A stretch of 64,000 nucleotides of DNA from Acanthosoma haemorrhoidale (lineage: Eukaryota > Arthropoda > Insecta > Hemiptera > Acanthosomatidae): contig OV884011.1 in assembly GCA_930367205.1 (NCBI GenBank), forward strand, positions 141,791,937 to 141,855,936, in the 5' to 3' direction. Positions 32,275-42,097 of this stretch are shown piece by piece. How positions within the stretch are numbered: position 1 is the first letter of the stretch; every line of letters starts with the position of its first letter. The notes under the pieces were generated by a model, which was not told where the DNA came from, ran no database searches, and was given only the letters and a program-made list of their open reading frames with translations. The translations under genes were made by a program, and so were the position numbers.

Positions 32275-32641
32275 ATGCTTTTTTCAGTCTCGTCTTTACT
32301 ATCTCCCACGGGGTTTCCTCGTCCGCCTGTATCAGGTTCAGCACCTTCCTTTTCACCCTGCACACCAGGTCTGCCTTTATTGACTTAGCGTCACCTGGGT
32401 CGAGTAACCCTTCGTCCATCTTGGCTTGTATCCTCTCCATAATCCTATCTCCACCTTTGAGAAAATGATTTAACTCACCTATTTCCCCAGAACATTTTTC
32501 GAGGTCTGAGATCATTTTCCTCATGTCCTGTGACGTCACTGCCCGCACCTTCATCCACGCCAGTGTGTTCGCATGGGCTTCAGCCATGGTTTCTTTAGGT
32601 AACTGTGGAACTTCAAACGCTGCCGGCCGCAATTCCACCAT
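32198..32641 (-). CDS. Gypsy gag, N-terminal part
   Basis: ATG at 32641, about 110 nt after the 5' LTR, starts MVELRPAAFEVPQLPKE and runs through a helical capsid-type region. The reading frame leaves gag at a run of nine G (minus strand; C9 at 32264-32272): removing one base would join it to the downstream gag frame, so the last 25 or so residues of this ORF are out-of-frame. Either a true 1-bp insertion or a homopolymer error. Confidence 0.85.
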   Translation of the reverse strand: MVELRPAAFEVPQLPKETMAEAHANTLAWMKVRAVTSQDMRKMISDLEKCSGEIGELNHFLKGGDRIMERIQAKMDEGLLDPGDAKSIKADLVCRVKRKVLNLIQADEETPWEIVKTRLKKAYGGGTMDPRGGYIPNVSRNEISETE

Positions 32642-32731
32642 TACCTACTTTAATTAAATCACACGAAAGTGAATAAGAAGGAAAAAAAAAACAAAAACCA
32701 ACTCGCACGTTAATGACTCGAACCCACTCCG

Positions 32732-32749
32732 CTCCCGGGTTTCGGCACC
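32732..32749 (-). promoter_or_regulatory. Primer-binding site
   Basis: Minus-strand GGTGCCGAAACCCGGGAG directly follows the ...TTAACT end of the 5' LTR; with the last T of the LTR it reads TGGTGCC, complementary to a tRNA 3' CCA end. The same site follows the LTR relic at 33.78 kb. The tRNA species was not assigned. Confidence 0.9.
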
Positions 32750-32933
32750 AGTTAACGATCGTCAACGAAAAACGAGAAGAAAAAGGAAAGAGGTTGAATG
32801 TAGTTACTGAACGAGAGTTGTCACAAGACTGTTTTTATTTGAGCTTTTAAAGCCTCTCTAAATACATTCGGGATGTTTACATCCCGATGACTTAAGGATT
32901 AGGCTGGCTGCCTACGACGTCCGAACCTTAACT
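32750..32933 (-). repeat. 5' LTR of the gypsy element
   Basis: 184 bp, by eye identical to 27565-27748. It has the same hairpin at 32868-32887 and would carry the promoter on the minus strand; TTCAGT (minus strand, about 32807-32812) resembles the initiator used by TATA-less gypsy LTRs. Confidence 0.95.
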
Positions 32934-32939
32934 TATATA

Positions 32940-33638
32940 TATTATTATTCACAAACAACGGCTGTAAACAGCTGTTCCTCCGGTCCACCAAGTTGAACTT
33001 GGTTTGGCTGGGTATTGGGGGTTGAACGTGGCGTTTCCTAGTGTTCCTCCCCGCACGAATAAAAAAAACAAAACTATAGCGTAAATTAAAAAAAAATAAG
33101 ATTTTGATAGTCGATAATTCTACCCACTTTGTATGTTAATCATTTAGTAGGAGGCGGTAAGGATGAATTACAATCTATCGTTAAATTAGTGCCGATAAAT
33201 CATTCTGCCAGTGTCCAGCTATAAGATGTTATCTGAATTTAAAGTGAGTCCGCTGAACATTCTCTAAACTCGAATTAAGTTACTCAAGTTTAGTTTCAGT
33301 TTGAGATCTGTATCTGCTTTGTCCCTGCCAACTACCGCTGATCAACTGCCATGGATAAGGAATGAATTGTGTGCCTTCCAATAAAGCGATACGCAGTTTC
33401 AGAATGGTCCCATACTTTATCCAGACCCTATTCTTCAGGGTCCCATTATATCTATAATGTGATAGTGGTTTCGGAATCCTGCTAAAAAACGGAAATCAAG
33501 AGATATCTTCTATATACTATCAAAAATTAAATCAGTCTATGTTGCCATTTTTTGTTGTGGCCCGCTTGGAGAGGTCTCGAATTTGGTTCCCAGTCCTGCC
33601 TGTATATCTTTTCATTGAATGTCTAATGATATATATAC
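32940..33638. other. Unassigned AT-rich DNA
   Basis: Right flank of the gypsy insertion: the (TA)n/(TTA)n target continues, then ordinary sequence with no gene recognised, ending in a TA-rich run (atgatatatatac) at the start of the next LTR relic. Confidence 0.45.
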
Positions 33639-33783
33639 AGCCTTAATACCAAAACTTCGGGATGTAAACATCCCGAACATATATATAGCGGATTATCGGA
33701 TTGGAAAAAGGAGTCTTGTGACAACTTACTATCTTGTTCTTATTACCAACCTTTTCCTTTTTTTTGTTCGATAAACATTAACT
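33639..33783 (+). repeat. 5' LTR of a decayed gypsy relative
   Basis: About 145 bp from AGCCTTAATACC to ATTAACT, opposite in orientation to the intact element. It keeps the LTR hairpin in perfect form (arms 33656-33665 and 33668-33677, loop AA) and the gtcttgtgacaac block, and is followed by the same primer-binding site (GGTGCCGAAACCCGGGA from 33784). Confidence 0.85.
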
Positions 33784-35095
33784 GGTGCCGAAACCCGGGA
33801 ACCGTGGAGAGAGAGAGTTATAGAGTGCGGGCATAATTTTTTTTTTGTTTTTTGTCTTGAATCTCGTAGAGGGACCAGATATTAGAAGTGTGGGAACTAT
33901 GTCAGAAGACAGTGAGGTATGCTAGGAGACAGTGAGGGAAGGGAAACCCATGCAGAGGACGGTTCAGCAGAAGAACGGCCGGCAGAAATGGAGACCACAG
34001 AAGAGATCATAAATGACAATCTGGTCAGAACCAGGGGTTAGGGGTGATCGAATTCTTGGAGGATTACAAGGTGCCTCTCGACCGGGAAAGACCCACCACT
34101 TATTAGTAGGGAACGCCCCAATGACAAAAACCTCGGGCGTACGGAACGCCTCGGGGTTGATAGGTCGTTCATTCGCGTTACGTCGATAGTACACTCCCTC
34201 AGGGTCTTGGGAGAGCAGCAGGAAGTGATGCATGCCTACCGCCAGGTAAAAACTCACCACAGGAGTGCAGGAAACGTTACAAGCGTTACACCGACAGTAC
34301 TTTTGGTGGGGGATGAAGAAGAATATCTAGGACGTAATAGGGGCGTGCGTACTGTGTCTCACTACAAAATATGACAGACATCCGCGAAGGGGGTGACAAG
34401 AAGAAACGCCTACAGCAGAAACACCGTTAAGTGAGCTCCAAGATGATACCTTCACTTGGAGGGGTCATAAGTGGCTTAGTAAAGTAGCCATGGCGTATTT
34501 AGTAAACGAACGGTCATCAGACGCAGTTGCAAAGGCGCTACGGACGTGGTTTACGGAGTGCCGGACCGGATCTCTTCCGACGGGGGCCATGGAAATGAAG
34601 ATTCTCGATGTGTCTTTGCATATTAACACCCAAGGCAGCCGAAGAATAGAAGAGGAATTGAAAGACTAAAAAGCACATTGAGTGATCACCTGCGGCTATA
34701 TCAGGCGGAAAAGTGATGCTGAAGGCGGTGCCCGCCTACAACCATTCCATTTACACCACGACGTGGTTCTCGCCATTCGAGATCCTCTTCGGGCTGCAAG
34801 CAAGACGGAGAAATAGGGCAGAGACGGTGGTGGACGTGGATATGGCAGCTGAATTGGCGAGCAATAACATACAGCTATGCAAACTTTGGGACAAAGTTCG
34901 AGGACGGATAGAGAGGGAAAAGGTGTGAAGGGTGGAACGAGGAATCATCAAAGTCCGGCATCGAATGGGGGATATCAAAACCGGGATAGTAGTGTATCGA
35001 AAATTAGGTTACAACAGGAGCAAAGAGATCACTCAAAAGGACAAGGCAGTCCAGCTGATCGCAATCCCCTTTGAACGTAACAATCCTCCTTAACC
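33784..35095 (+). pseudogene. Decayed gypsy relative: fragments of pol (integrase)
   Basis: After the primer-binding site there is scrambled sequence with a piece reversed or rearranged (pol-like material at 34030-34260 reads partly on the minus strand). From 34440 integrase remnants run parallel to those of the intact element: DDTFTWRG, KVAMAYLVNERSSDA, then at 34713-34928 AYNHSIYTTTWFSPFEILFG and QLCKLWDKVRGRIEREK. The end near 35095 corresponds to the last part of pol (RSKE ... ERNN). gag, protease and RT are absent; stops and indels abound. Confidence 0.8.
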
Positions 35096-35510
35096 AATAT
35101 AAAAAATTGAATAGTTCCCAAATTACAAATTATATAAATTGTATTCAGGCCTCATGGCTTCTAATAATAAGAAAGTAAACCTGTTATGGGAACTACGTTT
35201 CACCATTTAACCTTCACCAGTCCTTGATTGAAGTACCTTTCGTAGGTAGTGACCACTGCCACGAGTAGCCAGCACTGCCTCTGTTTGCTGGGTTCAGATG
35301 TAATTTCCTTGTATTGGGCTTGACAAAATATAGCGTGGAAAATCATGTCGTATATCAGATATATAGTCACTGTCAAAGTCATCGCTGGGGTTTCGCTATG
35401 TATTTTAACATAAGGTAAAATGTTATCTGCATAGCTCGAAAAGGCTATTAGCTTGGAATGGCTTTCGTCGCTATGTAGAATTAGGATGCCAACTCCCATG
35501 TATGAAATTA
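35056..35510 (+). repeat. Retroelement-derived repeat, order X-Y
   Basis: Two blocks that recur in intron 3 of the receptor gene: X (35045-35185; gatcgcaatcccctttgaacg ... aagaaagtaaacctgtt) and Y (35187-35500; tgggaactacgtttcacc ... ctcgaaaaggctatta). Block X includes the tail of the decayed gypsy pol. In the intron the order is Y then X. Confidence 0.75.
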
Positions 35511-35841
35511 TTCGAAAATCTAGAATCCTTGCTGATGCATTTTGGTGGGAATTTCAGTATTGTCGATGGACAAATTAATTCATTCAAGCGAAATGCAAAT
35601 TCACTGCTAGGCTTTTAGTGGTTAAATGCTGCAAATAAGTATAGCAGTGTCAATTCAAGCACAATCGTGACAAAGGCACAACACCTTAGCTACAACACCT
35701 TTCTACTTAGGGCACATTACATCTAAATGGTTTGTTACTATAACGATTAAAAGGTCTTTGTTTTTCTGGGGTAAAACATTGAGATTTAATCTAAGTCAGC
35801 TGATGGCTTCTCTTTATTCGACTGTCTAGCTGTTTACGTAA
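35511..35841. other. 5' flank of the receptor gene
   Basis: AT-rich sequence upstream of the receptor. In the receptor's frame it is closed by a TAA at 35839-35841; from there to the ATG at 35932 the frame is open but has no other ATG. No TATA box or other promoter element could be assigned. Confidence 0.4.
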
Positions 35842-35931
35842 ACATCCTTTTTAGAAATCGATTGTCTGCGTCAAGTTATATCCGTCTATCCCTCAACTGA
35901 CCAGGCATTCCGACCGTGGACGCCTCCAGCA

Positions 35932-38900
35932 ATGTTGACTTCTTTCGAAGGTTTCAATGTAGCTATTATTTTCCGGATCTCTACCATAATGGGCCTCTTT
36001 CCATTCAAATCCGTCGGTGGACATCTGGAGTTAGACAGATTGCTGTTACTTTATTCTTCAGCCCTTATCGGTTCTGTAACCGTCTTTGGATCCACTACCA
36101 TGAACTCTGTTCAAAATATCACATACAGTACCTTCGGCTATGCCTTATTGTGCTTCTACATAGTCTGCCAAATCTTGATATTTTCGTGCAGTCTGCTCCT
36201 TGTTATATACATGCGAAATGGTATAGATGAAATTTTCCATAGACTTATATATTTGCAAGTCACCTTGGGATGTTTAAAGAGAAGTATACGTGCTCAAATC
36301 ACGCCACTGCTTATCGTTTCCTTCACAATGCTGGTAATTTATTCTTACTATGCTTTCATAAGGTCCAAATCTGCTTATGCGTACAAATTTTTGTTGAGCA
36401 GTTTCTTTGTTATTGCAGAATACTTGATTCCCGCTCAATTCGTTTTCATAGCGGAATCTATTGAAGAGATGTTTACTCGTTGTGTAAAAAATCTGCGTGG
36501 GCTTAAACAGGCCACATTGAATAAATACAACCGCTTTGAGATAATTCAACTTGTATCTGCTGTCACTAAGTTAACACTGTTGTCAGGTACTCTCAATTCT
36601 GTTTATTCTGGCCAGATACTTATTTCCTTGACGATTTGTTTTCTGGGGTCCTTCATACAATTATACCTTCTTATTATAATGTATAAAAGTCCTGCTGTGA
36701 CTTTAGTTGATATGAGTCCACAAGCTTTCAATTTACTCTTCCATTTCTATATTGTCTGGAAAATGATCTCCGTATCTGAACACACGACGCGTAAGGTAGG
36801 TTATCAATGGTTTACAATATAAACAAAATGGGAATGCTTGCTGATGTATGTTCGTTAGTTATTTACTTATATTTGCTCTATTAGGATTTCAAACCGAAAT
36901 TCCGAATTATCATTTATTCAACAAAAAAAGACTTAATTTAAATTATACTGACTAATTATTGCCTACATTATTTATTTATGTTTCAGTCAAGGGATTTCAA
37001 CACAATTCTGTACCAAATGATGATTGATGACAAAACTAATGAGATATTGATGAACGTGAGTATGTTTCCATTTGTTGTAGTGTTATGGAAATCACTGTTA
37101 TTAATAATAATTAACCAAAGAATAAAATATGCTAGCCGGATTGAAACACAAACCCGCGATCTCCAGCACATTAAGGGTCAGGTGCTCTATCAAATGAGCA
37201 ATAGTCCTGCACGAGCGAGAATCCTGCCATTCTAAATTTTCTTTGGCTAAATTCATGGAGTGACTGCAAATATCGACTGGTTAGGTCACATCTTGATTCC
37301 TTAATTTAAATTACTGAGAGCGTTCCTATGTCATGGCCTTTTATGAAAATATAAGATATTTCAACAACTATTGCCGATTCCTGTTGAGGAATCCGGGGGG
37401 AACCAGTCCCCAGTTCTTGTCTCTATCCTGTATTTTATTTTTGGTGTGAACCATTCTTAATCGCAGGCACATGGCTTGTCTATTCATTGGGTAGGCAGTA
37501 TTCATTTATTTATTAAGTCCATATATTTATTAATTAATGTTTTCGTTGTTCGTAACAGATTTAGGGAATGAAGTTTCTAATATTATGTTTTGATTTCTTA
37601 CAGGATAAGCTAAGACTGCATATATCCATGAAACGGGAGGTAGTATTCACTGCTTGCGGTTTTTTCAATCTAGACTACAGTTTGATACATTCGGTGAGTA
37701 TGGTTTTCTGATGTGTCACCTGTCCAGAATTGTTGGGCCCTTCATAAACCCAGGATGGCACTGCATGCAATATTTTATTAACCATTAAAAAATTAGATTT
37801 CAATGAGAAATCTGTCAGTGCACCGTGTAGTTTATACAATTCGAATGGTAGAATGCTGGAGTAAATAGTAGTAGATTACACCATGTGTACTTCCCTTTAG
37901 TGTGTTTTGCTGAGCGTGAGTTAGAATTGTCAGTTACTGTAAGACATCTAATGTCTCATCGTGTGAACATATGAGCTATGTTACTGACATGCGAGTTAAC
38001 TGAAATTTTTTTGTTATTACTGGACTCGTTATCGCTCCTCCCTCCTCCCCAAAAACAGGACTTGCAAGAAGTAGCAGGAAGTTGCCTGCTGCCACAATTA
38101 CCCACTTGATCACATAATAAATTTCCGGAAAACATACGCACCCATTAAACTATGTACTTTAGCAATAAAATTTAATGAAAGGGTGGGAGTGAAAGCATCC
38201 AGGTGACTTGTACAACCTGAGCCATGGTAAAATAACGAAAGAAAACTTTTGTTTTTAATAATTCCTTTTCATGACGAGATTATGTTCACATATACGTTGA
38301 TATAGCTATGGTAACGAATAAATAAGTTACTAATTAGAACTATTTTATGTTCCATATATGGGAACTACGTTTCACCATTTAACAGTAGGTGGTTGAAGGA
38401 GCTTGCGTAGGTAGTGATCACTGCCATGGCAAGCCTAGCGCTGCCTCTTGTTGCTGGGTTTGGATGTATTTCCTTTGTATTTGGGTTTAATAAAATATGA
38501 TCATGTTGTGTATGAGATATAAAATCTTCTAACAACAACGCTGGGGGATAGCTATGGATTGTAACGTTTATGTTATGTGAATAGTTCGAAAAGACTATTC
38601 ACTTGGAAAGTCTTAAAGGAAAACATTCGGATATTAACTCCCTCCCTTTCTCTGGTCTTGCAGATGCCATCCGCTTCCTTTTTCGCTCCTCTTCTCGTCT
38701 TCGGAGACATTGTCACACAATTATACGCACAAAACCAAAAATAATAAACAAATTATGAACATGTCGTGAATCCAGAACTCCGATTGCGGCAACTGTCATC
38801 GTTTGAACAACCATGCCAACTACATCAACGGACTATTTTGTTTTATTCGAGTCAAAAGGTCACTCTACTGGCAGTTAAGCTGATCACAATCCCCTTTGAA

Positions 38901-40317
38901 CGTAACAATCCTTTAACCAATAAAAAAAATTGAATAGTTCCCAAATTATAAATTGTATTCAGGCCACATGACTTCTAACAATAAGAAAGTAAACCTGTTC
39001 TGAGAAACACATAATTGACGATTGAGTAAGAGCAGTCGTGAAGGCCTGTTGACACCGCATAACTATCAAAATTCCTCAAGGTTTTTAGTCGGAGAACTCG
39101 GGCGCCAAACTTCTTTTTTGGGCAGATATGTTGTATTATATCGTTATTTTTTCATTTGATTTTACCACTTTATCCCCTTTATTTAGAACTATTGGTCGTT
39201 TTTTTAAAGTTAATTTTAGATTTCATTATTTTTAAGGACTTTTTTTTTGACATGGTCATTATTTTCTTTCATTATTTTTTTTTATTATTGAATATATTTA
39301 ACCATAGTATACCGGATTATGTAAATCAAATAGTGCTCTCACTCAAAAACGGTGAAATCATTGACGCTGTGTGCATGACGACGCATGGAAGAATCATGCT
39401 TAAACCATGGATGCAAGTTATAAATGTCAGGTTGGTATGGAATATCAATTGACCATCATAGATTTCAAACATTTTTTGAAATGCAGCCCCATTTTATGGG
39501 AAAAATTACTCACAGTCCTCTTTCTCAGAAAACTCCCCTTCGTGAAATCAATAATATAACCCATAGTTTTCAAATTTGTTGAGGCATAGCGCAATTTTTT
39601 ACAACAGTGTTACGATGGTGCCCCTCTTAGGTTATGTCTGCTGTATATATTGACAAACAGTGACTAATTTTTAAAATTACTTTATTAAAATATATTAATA
39701 ATATTCTTTTAATGCTCCAAATTAGTTAAACATATATTATCATTAATGATTAATTAGTGAAAGAGGTGATGTAAATACTCTAATTTTTAGATATCTGTCA
39801 AAAGCAATTTTAAATCGCCGTATTGTACTGCAACTATATCAACCCCTCATGCAGTGATAATTCTGATGTTTGTAAGTTCAAGATTTTAAGAGAGGTTTAA
39901 GTACCCAATCTAGAATGATCAAGTTCATATCTTCTTGAAACCTTCTTTTAAGTGTTAAAACTTGCTCTGATGGATTTTCAAAACAATGTCATATTGATAA
40001 AAAAAATATGTAATCATAGTAATGTGTGATGAACCTGCGAAAACATGCAATCTTGTCATGAAATGTAAAGTTATTAAAATATATGACGATCAAGCCGGGA
40101 GATACTACACACTGTGGTGCACTTCGACTGCGCATGCTACAACTCGCCACGTACTAAACAAAATTTAAAGTTTAACAAAATATTAAAAACGAAGCTATAA
40201 TGTACAAACAACTCAATGCTCGTGTAAAGATATCCCTAAGTATTATTCTTTTGTTTGCAGATGATTGCCTCCGCGACGACCTACCTGGTCATGCTGTTCC
40301 AGTTCGCGCGTTTCTAG
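35932..40317 (+). CDS. Insect gustatory receptor (7-transmembrane), four exons
   Basis: Exons 35932-36795, 36987-37055, 37604-37693, 40261-40317; all three introns are phase 0 with GT-AG ends (GTAGGT/TTTCAG, GTGAGT/TTACAG, GTGAGT/TTGCAG). Together 359 codons. The N-terminus has the family's FRIS..MGLFPF motif. Hydrophobic segments lie at about 36-56, 66-94, 122-143, 151-176, 227-251, 262-282 and the C-terminal end. Exon 3 carries VVFTACGFFNLDYSLIHS and exon 4 ATTYLVMLFQF, the TY-x5-QF signature of insect gustatory receptors in TM7. Such receptors are ligand-gated cation channels in chemosensory neuron membranes; the ligand cannot be told. The ATG chosen is the only one in the open stretch, and 359 residues is slightly short but acceptable for the family; an upstream exon is not excluded. 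There is no stop or frameshift, so it appears functional. Intron 3 (2.6 kb) holds retroelement-derived repeats, and the 3' UTR runs into a dispersed repeat. Confidence 0.92.
37694..40260 (+). other. Intron 3 of the receptor gene, with repeat blocks
   Basis: 2567-bp intron. It contains block Y (38358-38640) and block X (about 38865-39001), the same two blocks that occur as X-Y upstream of the gene at 35.05-35.5 kb but in the opposite order, about 240 bp apart. The rest is AT-rich and shows no coding sequence beyond chance frames (for example 39156-39452, hydrophobic through T-richness). Confidence 0.75.
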
Positions 40318-40350
40318 CTACTCTTTATTGAACGCCATGAAAAATAAGTA

Positions 40351-40625
40351 AGCAGAACTGTATACCTGCCTCGTGACTTCATGGAAGTCACTGATAGTTC
40401 CCTGTTATTTTTAAGTAAGCAACCTCATCCTTCCAAGGCCTCCCTACTTTCCCGAATCTTATCCTTTTCTTATACATATATGTCTCAGCTTAACACCAGA
40501 CCCCACTTGTGCCTAGACATTCCACCCAGTATGTTCTAACTGATATCTTAATATTTGTATATACCACTGTTTTGATTGTACTTCATAATAAAGCTTTTCT
40601 TTTAAAAGAATCTCCTCTCCAAAGA
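40351..40625 (+). repeat. Dispersed 0.3-kb repeat, copy 2, in the receptor 3' UTR
   Basis: Matches copy 1 (8.96-9.25 kb) from agcagaactgtatacctgcc to the T-rich end. It begins 33 bp after the receptor's stop codon and brings the first AATAAA (40587-40592) downstream of the stop, so the receptor mRNA may end inside it. Confidence 0.8.
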
Positions 40626-41835
40626 GTATTTAACTTACTACAATTTTTTTAGTTGCAACGATATGAAAACATGCGTTTCAGACTGATTGATTATTTATTT
40701 TTTACTGACTGCCTCCATTTCTTTTATGCTATAAGTTTTCTCTGGATAGGTGTTGAAAAACGTTCCAATTTAGCTACAGGACGGCAGTTCCTAATAAGGG
40801 ACACATTTGATAAAAAATTATAAACTTGTAGACATCTAGAGAAGTAATCATACTCTAATCTACTTTAAGTTCTATTAATCTGGCTAAGTTGGTTAAGTAA
40901 ACTTGAGTGTTTTTGGACTCAATTTTGTAAGATTAGTAGAGAAACAAAAGTGGTTTTGGTTGCCGATTCCATTATTGAGTGAAGTGGTCGTTGGAAAAAT
41001 GTTGGAACTTGAGTGAAGTGTCAGTTCCAGGGGATGTGAAAGCAATATCGGCAACACAAACATCCTATTTATCATCGTTTGTTGGAGGGAGAATCCTGAA
41101 GTGAAGTGTAAGAATAGAAGAGAAACGAAGAGTATGGTTACTTTAGAGCCTAATTAATAAAAAAAACATAGATTATTAATTTATTTTGTTGTTCGTCCCT
41201 TATCACACTTTTAATCTGCAATTCCTTTTGTTTACTTCCAATCTTATTTACTTCAAGAGAATTGGGCTTAATTTAGTAATGTATGTATGTCTGTTTATAT
41301 CTTCGGTTAATAAAAGGGCTTCCAAATAAACTATGCAATTTTAATAAGTATCTATTTGAAGTTCAAAAGAAGCACGTTGTTTCTTGTTCTATGATGCTAT
41401 AGACCATTTCAAGAGAGCCAAGATAAAGCTTTAGGAGATAATGAGGGTTAAAAAACAGGAATTTTCACAATTTTTGTTAAAGTGGTTTATTCATTAGAAA
41501 AAAAGGGAAAATTTAATATTGAACACAGCGAAAGATTTTTTTATAAATACAGTTATACTAGTTAAGTGAAAAAATAATGTGTACATAAAACATAGATGAA
41601 TATAACCACATCAGTGACTACTTAATTGTTTTGTTTACACATCGATATTCTTCTTCTTCTTCTTCTTCCTCCTCCCTGAAATCAATGTCTAATTTTCGAG
41701 GGGAGGGGAGGTTGGTACATGTTCCATACGGTTGTAACAAACTAGTGAGCATGGACTTCCCAGCTTTCTGGCATCTACATCTTCCACCGTATTAGTTGAA
41801 CAACAGTTATATAATGCTAAGAATATTGTTGTATG
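40626..41835. other. Unassigned AT-rich DNA with a (TTC)n run
   Basis: No gene recognised. A TTC microsatellite lies at about 41649-41668, and ATAATGCTAA-type sequence precedes copy 3 of the dispersed repeat. Confidence 0.4.
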
Positions 41836-42050
41836 CTAATATTATATATGTATAATGCTAAAATTAGGAGGGGTTTGAGCAGAACTGTATACCTGCTTCG
41901 TGACTTCATGGAAGTCACTAATATTTTTTAGTAAGCAACCGCATTCCTTCCAAGACCTCCATCCCAATTCCCGGAACTACCCTTCTCTTATACACATATG
42001 TCTCAGTTTTAGCCCCAGTCCCCACTTGTTCTCCGACACTCGTCCCTAAA
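41836..42050 (+). repeat. Dispersed 0.3-kb repeat, copy 3, 3'-truncated
   Basis: Matches copies at 8.9 and 40.35 kb from taatgctaa ... ggggtttgagcagaactg to ccccacttgttc. The 3' part with the polyadenylation signal is missing. Confidence 0.7.
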
Positions 42051-42097
42051 TATTATTAGGGATGGAAACAATGCAAACCCTAGAAACCGACATTAAA

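Larger units (their letters stand above)
27565..32933 (-). mobile_element. Gypsy-class LTR retrotransposon, 5.37 kb, nearly intact
   Basis: Complete element on the minus strand: 184-bp LTRs at both ends that look identical base for base, each starting AGTTAA and ending TTAACT; flanking TATATA on both sides (27559-27564, 32934-32939) as target duplication; primer-binding site next to the right-hand (5') LTR; gag, protease, RT, RNase H and integrase; polypurine tract next to the left-hand (3') LTR. AGTTAA ... TTAACT ends and TA-rich targets are typical of the gypsy/17.6/297 group of insects. No full env gene is present. Identical LTRs imply a recent insertion. Damage is limited to two 1-bp homopolymer frameshifts and one UGA between gag and pol. 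Confidence 0.93.

Noticed and set aside
39156..39452. 98-codon hydrophobic frame in receptor intron 3
   Set aside because: Hydrophobicity comes from T-rich DNA; it lies inside an intron with intact splice signals and has no family motif.
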